A DNA stretch of 64,000 nt from Trileptium ribeirensis. Its lineage: Eukaryota; Nematoda; Enoplea; Enoplida; Thoracostomopsidae. Position numbers and translations under genes: made by a program. Of the stretch, positions 57,128 through 64,000 are shown one piece after another. Numbering within the stretch: position 1 is the stretch's first letter; every line of letters starts with the position of its first letter. Under the pieces are notes generated by a model. It saw only the letters and a program-made list of their open reading frames with translations. It was not told the origin of the DNA and ran no database searches. The stretch covers positions 1 through 64,000 of the forward strand of contig JASANE010000138.1 of NCBI GenBank assembly GCA_030248225.1, in the 5' to 3' direction.

Positions 57128-59479
57128 GTGTGGTATATATAATTTGTTTGTTTATTCCATTGCACTAAATTGTTGGTACGCAGAAGAAAATTCACAAACC
57201 AAACAACTTTTGCCAAACTACATGCGAAAATCAACAAGAATAAGAATTGTTTTATGAAACACGCCGTAAAAGTGGGCTGAAGGGGTTCGAGCCGAGTGAA
57301 TGGAGGTCTGACAAAACTAGTTTGGGTTGTATCTCGGCAATGACTTCAGATAGTTTAGTCGACTCAGATTTATTTTGCACAATAAAGCCTCTATATAGCT
57401 ATATATAAAGTTTTTGTACAAGGTGATCTAGATACAAAGGGTTTTTAAAAGAGCGAATTGGATACTCAGTATACAAAACGGTCGTTTCTCTATAACCAAA
57501 TATAAAAATATGGCATGAGCTCTATGTAGTAGCATCCGATGTGTTGTGGCGGTTACCTATGTTGTAGGAGTGGGTAAAGTGGACCGAAGAGACTCGAGTT
57601 ACACGAAAGCGGTCATATATTCATAACTACTGATATGTTTGTCTTCTTGGGAGTCATTTTATACAGCGAGAGATGCTCTATGTAGCTGCAGATAATGCGT
57701 TATTGCGATAGAAGTGAGTAAAATGGTTTTAAAATGTGCCCATATGGCCCGAAATACACGGAAAAGGCCATATGCCACTGGGCTCTCCATTCGATGAAAA
57801 GTTTGTCAGCCCCCTCTCCTGGTTCTGAACCGGTGAGCGCCCGATCTTGACGAGAGAAAACGGTTAAAAATGGTGTCAGAAATACTGTCAAAAACGTTTC
57901 TGAAGGATAGAGAAAGAGATTTTCAAGCAAATTTTGACAAATTTTACGAAATTTTTGGCTTCAGAAGTTTTAGTGTAAATTTTGATCAAATTTTATGTAC
58001 TTTGGACCGATTAGAAAAAAATTTCCAAGAGGCGGTGAACCGGGGAGCCCAAAATCTTGCTAGGAGTGGGCATGAACTGGGGGCACCTGTTCTCAACTAG
58101 GGAAGAACTGAAAAATGCCAGTGGGCTCCCCACCCCCTTCCATAATTTGGAGCGTCTAGCGCCATATTAAATTTTATATTTCTGATTTATCCGCGGTCCC
58201 TACTTTAACAGGGGGAACAGCACGAAATGGGCCCCTCTTAGGAAAGGCTAGGTATGGAGGGCTTGATTTTTAGAGGTGGTCGATTTTTTGTCCAATATAT
58301 ATGTGTCTACTGCCCGGCGCCAATTTCTCGTATATAAGTCGTTATTTGTTAACAAACTTGTATTGGTCCAAATTTTTTTCAAAAACTATAAAATGTGAAC
58401 GTTTTATCGAGCATTTTTGGGGCTAAAATTCGAAACATTTGGGGGCGCCGAAATTTTCATGGGAGGGTGGCTTGAGGCCTCCAGATTGAGCAGCCAATAT
58501 TCTGATACAATCAAAATCAAAATACTTAGCCTCGACAAGTCTAAACATAGTTGTAGTTTATTCTATAGATATTGCTGACTTAACTAATCTTCATTGTGAT
58601 CCGTTGTTAAAATGGCGATATTCCCCGGTATGTAGCGACCTAGTGTGAAGTAGTGGAACCAAACCATTACCGCTTCGACTGACAAGTGCGTCTCAGTTAA
58701 CAAACCTTGGAAGGCTTACTAAAACAGTTTAACAAAATTTAACGCATAAAACAAGCTGCAAACACAAGTAAATGCAGCCTAATTGTGCAGCGTTAGTTTA
58801 CAAACGAATCTGAATGCATGTGAACGTTGTCGTGTTTGGGAACTAACGTTTGGTTGTAAACGAGTATTACGTCCAGTTTTTGCGTATATATATGTTAATT
58901 TGTGTCTGTATTTATTGCTATTTTCTGTGGATCGACTGGAACACCAAAACGTCATTAATTACAAAGCTTTACGGTTAATAGCAAGAGTTTATTATTGATA
59001 TTGTGTTTTCAAGCGGTTATTGTTGTCTCGCGATAATCACCGTTGCTGCTTTACAAGTTGTGTTAGGCTTTGGATGTATATATATAATAGTTTATTTTGT
59101 TATATTAAAAATTAAGGGTTTAAAATAATACATTATCTTTACTAACTGAAGGCGTTTTACAAACTATTCGTAGCTGTCTCTGGCTTCTCCAAATCCAGGG
59201 TCCCTGCATTTTTCGGTGCTTTCTTGAAAATGCGAATACCTTACAAAATTCCCTTTCTGAAGGCAAAAATTTGATTAATTTCAGTAAAAGACTTGTTTGA
59301 AAATACGTTTTAACCTCAATGGAGATGTCTTTCACTGGTTATGAGACCATTTATTACATAACAATTGTACTGTTTCTTATTGAGAAACATTAAATTTGTG
59401 GAAAGTTAGGGTGCAAAACATTTGTGTGCCTTTTTAGTAAATATTAATAATAATGAGGTGCAATATCTTTCTTTCACAG
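57128..59479. other. Intron of the LDLa gene
   Basis: Joins the two phase-1 exons. Holds repeats: 57,585-57,770 (170-bp family) and 57,780-58,480 (GGAGCCC/GAACTGGGGGC family with copies at 25.5 and 49.9 kb). Confidence 0.55.
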
Positions 59480-59623
59480 GTATTGACAACAATGATAGCG
59501 TAATCGATCCGGCAATGACAATTGTAATGCCAACAATTGCAGCGTGTATTGTGCTGGTATTTTTGATGATTTTGGGAATTAAAAAATGTAAACAATGGGA
59601 ACTCAATCGAATTATGGAAATGC
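59480..59623 (+). CDS. Transmembrane exon of the LDLa protein
   Basis: Acceptor TTTCACAG before 59,480 and donor TGC|gtaagt after 59,623; 144 bp, phase 1 to phase 1. It encodes GIDNNDSVIDPA, a membrane helix of about 22 residues (MTIVMPTIAACIVLVFLMIL) and a basic start of the cytoplasmic tail (IKKCKQWELNRIMEM). The positive-inside rule gives an outside LDLa and an inside tail. A possible last exon starts after TTTTTGCAG at 59,891 and reads in phase for 13 codons to a stop; this is weak. Confidence 0.8.
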
Positions 59624-62350
59624 GTAAGTTGTAGGCTCACTTCGTGGAGCAGAGTTGTGGAATAAAGAGTATATAATGCTCGTTTTCCTCACGACCATAG
59701 TACAAATTCTCTCAATCATACTTTCCATATCCGTTCAGCTGCAAGTGAAACAAAATCTTGCTGTTTGAAAATACTGTATAACGCTATTTCCAAGTTGCAT
59801 TCTCTTATATTTAGAATAATAATGTTTGCAATAGAATAGTTAGGTTAAGGTATATACATAGATATAAGAGTTCATTATGAAATTTTTGCAGAAGAGTATG
59901 GCACCCGGTCATACTTATGTATTATTCCTTAGCCGATGATATGGTCGGTTTCGACTAACTCTCCTACCAAAATCTGGGTATCGACCTACCCCTTTCCATC
60001 ACCACCCACCCACCCACCCCCCAGTTTGCGTTGGGGGAGGGGAGTACCAGCGATCAAGTCTCTAACAACCAATCCGTTTAGAATAGCAATAAGAGCCACC
60101 GGTTATTGCTCTTCTTTCTCGATTCTCATTGGTTGTTTGCGACTGGATAGCTGCTACCCTCCAAAACACCGTAGCAAAGAACATTGCAAGGGCACATCCT
60201 GCCATCACTGGAGGTGTAAGCCGCAAAATGACAGCATCATCGAGTTAAATATAATAATTGAGTATGACCGAGTGTCATACTATTCTACACAAAAATTCAA
60301 TAATGCACTCTTAGGAGATCGGGTTGCAATGATTTTGTATATTTCCACTGCTTATAACTGCTTACAAAGGTTTGTCAAAAGTTATTACTGTGATAGATGC
60401 GAACAAGTAATCAGCGTGCTGGTTATTGTGTATTCCATCCTTCACAGGGAAATTGCTTTTCTATCTCGGCTGAATTTTTAAACAGCGTGAAAGACTTATT
60501 GTGTCAAGTATATAGTTCTTTGTCTCTGCCACTACAATAGAGTTTTTTGCTTTGCGAAGTGCTGTTCGTGCAACATTGTCAATTTGATAATTGATATTAT
60601 CTGCCGCCATCTATAATTCACCACATGTGTAATTGTACAGTTAATGCGTATGTAGCTGATATGCCTTTGGAACACCGCACAACAGACCCGTGACTCTGTA
60701 CACATCTTAAAAAGTCTATATTTTTGGCTTGCTTTAGTCATTGCCTATTCTGCATCAGAGACAACCTGCACAAAGTTTATAGATTCTGATGAAAAATTAG
60801 GGATATATCTTGAAAGTTGACAGACTAGGTTTATTGTGGAAATGATATCTCGTGCTGTATCGGCGTATAATCTGGCGTTATGAGCTATTTTCTGGTATAG
60901 TGATTTACCTAGCATTCATAATCTATATACCTCGCTCAGTGAATATAAGAAGCTAATTTCGGCACTTGTTTGACCGCCTGAGCACTATTTGGACAGACTA
61001 AGTACTATTATATATTATTAAAATTGGGCCACACTCCCTTCTCTCTGGGATTTAAAAATTCAATATTACGCATATATTATGCGATATACCTGCGTATTCG
61101 TATATGTCATGATATTATGCGATATACCTGCCTCAGTGAATATATTAAGTTAACTTGAGTACTAGGTTTACTGTCTGAACACCATTTAGGCATGTGAAGT
61201 TCTATTTTTTGGTTTTACATTTGCTCTAAACACTGTTCTGAAAATTGAAAAATGCTGAAACATTCAATATTTCGTTGCGAACACCCATATATTACCTATG
61301 CTTTCACGTCCAAAATCCGATTGCCTGAATAAAAGCGTCGAAATGATAAGATCGTTGAGACATGGTGATGAACGAAACCTCGAATTGGGCGCTTGTTTGA
61401 TATACATAATGTTACAAAGCGACGAGCCAGCAGCAGGTACTACAGATACGACACACCACAGTTATATCGGCATCAGCGCATCATGCAGCCGAGATTTGAA
61501 CTACGTTGTTGTTTTAACGGAAACGACCTTAGGAGGCAGTTTATTACAGCTTGGAATTACGCGATACGAGAAGTATTTTGGCTGCAGTTTAGCTTGTTAA
61601 ATTTTCGGCTACGAATTTTAAAATCCCTGCTGTCTAATGCCTCTGATGGCAACTGTAAACAGTTTGTCGTTTGAATTAAAATTATTGTGACGCAGTTGAA
61701 ACAAGATACAACCTGCCGAAGCCTACACCATTGGAGGTTCTGAAGATTTAAAGCATGTAATCATTCGTCGTAACTAAGATGCTTTACTCATGTTACCGAA
61801 TTTTTACCTTTATGTTGGACCCGTTCGGTTAAACCAATGTCCCGTTTCAATTATGCGTTCCACAGACATGATGCGTATTCCACACGGTGCCGTATCAATG
61901 TATTATACAAATTGAAACACAGACTTTTGAATATAAGGGAACGATCGTTTAACCAATCTAACAACAGACAACACTGTATTTGCGACTACAGAGTTATCTT
62001 GTGATTTCTGTATATTTAAACACCGACATCGTTAATGTGGTCAACAGAGAAAGTGCCAGAATTACATGCTTAATTGGTTGTACTAGGATTTGCGAAACCA
62101 AACTTAACTAGCCTGTCCGTAGTGGGGTGGGGTGGGGGGACCCTCCCACTTTACAAATTCCCCCATGTTCAACCCGCCCTCACTCGGCCGAAAAACCCCC
62201 ATGTTAAACTAATTCCAAAAATTTTTTATGTCTGAAAATTCATGTTTTTTTGTTTGCAAATTGTTTTTTGAACATTAATTACCACTATTTATAATGCTAA
62301 AATACGTTTTAGCTTGAAAATATATTCAATGTAGTAAAATGCATGAAACT
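59624..62350. other. Region after the transmembrane exon, repeats and LINE scrap
   Basis: A 182-codon ORF at 59,936-60,481 has no domain and a skewed composition; I do not call it. Copies of a dispersed repeat with CTCAGTGAATATAAGAAG... lie at about 60,938 and 61,133 (another at 63,755). At 61,393-61,674 a frame reads RRQFITAWNYAIREVF, like the end of some LINE reverse transcriptases; weak. Confidence 0.35.
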
Positions 62351-62439
62351 ATTTAAATATTTAGTATTTTTAAGCAAAATTTATCCCTCACTTTTAATTT
62401 TCTCCCGAGAATGAACAAGGGTGCCCTCCGAAGTCCTCC

Positions 62440-63425
62440 AATTTTCGGAGGGCTGTGGACAGGCCAGCTTAAAGCCAGCAAACTAAGACATTGCCAAATA
62501 TGAGCGCCATTTACCAATCGATAATCATCTTGTTGAAAATCAGCAGTATCTTTAATTACCGAAGTTGTCCGAGGTACTTTTAAAAGTTTAGCGTCATCAG
62601 CATATTTCCGCAGTTTGTAATCCACACATTCGCCAATGTAATAATTTACGTAGTATAAGAATAAAATAGGACCTAGTACAGATCACTGAACTACGCCTGG
62701 CTTTACCTGAGTAAAATTTATATATGCAGAACGAATTCTCACACACTGCCTGCGTTCCAATGTAATAGTGTTGCAACCATGTGAGTAAAGATGGGCGGAT
62801 TTCATATCCAAAGAACCTTGTCAATAATATGCTACCCTATACTCTACCTAATGCCTTGGATAAATACAAATGAATGGCATCAACGACCAACATCAACTTC
62901 CTCAGTCACAACATTGAAATAGCCCAGCAATTGTAGTTGGCAGAACCTTTTAGGACGAAAACCGAACTGTGTGCTACGCAATAGGTTATTATTTAAAGCT
63001 TGTTTAATCAATATTTCTTTACGTATGCGTTCTAAAAGCTTGCCCCGACGCTAGCTAAGCTTATAGGTCTGTAATAATGTTGTGGCTGTATTACTGAACC
63101 GCCCTTGAATAGGAATCATGGTAGCAACATTCGAATCGACTGGAATAGTCGCGGAAGACAAAGAACAATAATTAAGCAGTATAGCTAAAGGTACTCTTTT
63201 TATGTCAGCAAAACCAGAAGAGTTGGAAGACGAGATATTAGCAATTAGTATCGATGACGGTCTAATACAAACGCCATTAAGAATCACGTTGTTACGGAAC
63301 GGAAAATTAGGCGTGTATTCATTGTCTGGCTCATATACACTCGAAAAAGCTGTTCAAACATTCAGTGATTGCGACAAACTCAATAACTTGCCCATACTTA
63401 CTCATCTATTGATGGACCGACTCTT
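62440..63425 (-). pseudogene. Non-LTR retrotransposon reverse transcriptase, decayed (CR1-like)
   Basis: On the minus strand, broken frames give the RT order: TIPVDSNVATMIPIQG (63,095-63,160, fingers), GFRPKRFCQLQLLGYFNVVTEE (about 62,900-62,970), SVLGPILFLYYVNYYIGE (about 62,625-62,690, motif B2/C approach), LRKYADDAKLLKV (about 62,575-62,615, catalytic YADD) and DFQQDDYRLVNGAH (about 62,505-62,545). Several stops and frameshifts; the 3' part beyond 62,440 is lost or replaced by a GC-rich block. It differs from the 53-kb copy, so at least two LINE families are present. Confidence 0.88.
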
Positions 63426-64000
63426 GGTTTAGAAAATCGTTCACCTTTACGTAATACCAAAACGAATAAGCATCATTTTTAACATTTATTGCTAATTCGC
63501 GTTCAAACTCCTCTATCAGTGAAGTCGTTCGTTCGGTATCCCGTAGATATATTTGGATGTAGGGTCGTTTTCGTCATATGAACAATATAGCGCTATCTGT
63601 TTCTGTTGCATGTCCGTCTGAGCAATCGTTTACGCTTTATCCGGTTCCTGTCATTACATTGTCCAGCCAGCCAGTTTGTTTTTGGACGTTCTTTCGCTCG
63701 GGTACCAGGTACGGTTCCTCGCTGGATCGTAGTTGATAGTGTGTCAGGATGACCCTCAGTGAATATAAGAAGATAATTTGGTAACTAGTTTTACTCTACT
63801 CTGTGACCATTTTTTGTGCTGGCTAAATAGTATACTATATACCTAAAGTTGGGTACACATTCTTGTATGAGTTTAAAAATGGATATTTCGCACCTGGCAC
63901 CCCTAATAATGCTAGCTACCTCCGCAGTGAATAGGGATGGCACGCGATATTTTAGCTGTAATAATAATTAAAGCAGAGCGAGCGGAGTTTCCACTGAGGC
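63426..64000. other. Window end, dispersed repeat
   Basis: 63,752-63,900 carries the CCTCAGTGAATATAAGAAGATAATTTGG repeat in two pieces, also seen at 60.94 and 61.13 kb. No gene. Confidence 0.45.

Noticed and set aside
59936..60481. 182-codon ORF as a gene
   Set aside because: No domain, no splice context, low-complexity Pro-rich start and no support from neighbours. Probably chance.

Overview
The window is metazoan nuclear DNA, most likely from an invertebrate. It is AT-rich, its genes are split by GT-AG introns, and it is crowded with transposable elements of eukaryotic classes. A lophotrochozoan or flatworm-like host is a guess; the sequence does not fix the phylum. Only three host gene pieces are supported: a telomerase reverse transcriptase exon (0.6-2.8 kb, +), an Asn/Thr-rich first exon of unknown identity (29.1-29.7 kb, +), and two exons of an LDLa-domain single-pass membrane protein (57.0 and 59.5 kb, +).

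The main object is a complete Maverick/Polinton element at 34,724-46,663 (11.94 kb). It has about 115-bp terminal inverted repeats and a perfect 6-bp target duplication (ATCCTT). All recognised genes are on the minus strand: C2H2 zinc-finger protein, protein-primed DNA polymerase B, integrase, packaging ATPase, small capsid-region proteins, minor capsid protein, basic protein, major capsid protein, a membrane protein, a coiled-coil protein and a terminal small ORF. Most carry nonsense codons or frameshifts. The membrane/coiled-coil pair is intact and overlaps as TAATG.

Two features of this element look unusual. First, a shared motif with core TCTTAAAAAG lies just upstream of most gene starts; in three cases it contains the stop codon of the preceding gene. 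Second, the last two genes at the left end each have a type III hammerhead ribozyme in the 3' UTR (34,880-34,940 and about 35,338-35,408, both minus strand). Their loops are alike. I know of no description of hammerheads attached to Polinton genes.

Other mobile DNA: a miniature LTR retrotransposon with 277-bp LTRs, a tRNA-Trp-type primer site and a 4-bp duplication (27.4-28.1 kb); an internally deleted hAT element with a perfect 8-bp duplication (30.2-31.5 kb); two Tourist-like PIF/Harbinger MITEs with TTA/TAA duplications (9.0 and 47.7 kb); a 33-bp-TIR element (49.3-49.8 kb); a long foldback (20.4-20.6 kb); and decayed non-LTR retrotransposons (53.0-53.7 kb +, 62.4-63.4 kb -). Satellites: about 22 copies of a 64-65-bp unit (5.7-7.15 kb), exactly 14 copies of a 112-bp unit (13.2-14.8 kb), four 35-bp units (22.8 kb) and about four 130-bp units (20.0-20.4 kb).

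Two stretches (about 16.1-22.8 kb, and 32.4-34.7 continuing at 46.7-47.6 kb) look richer in GC than their surroundings and could not be assigned.
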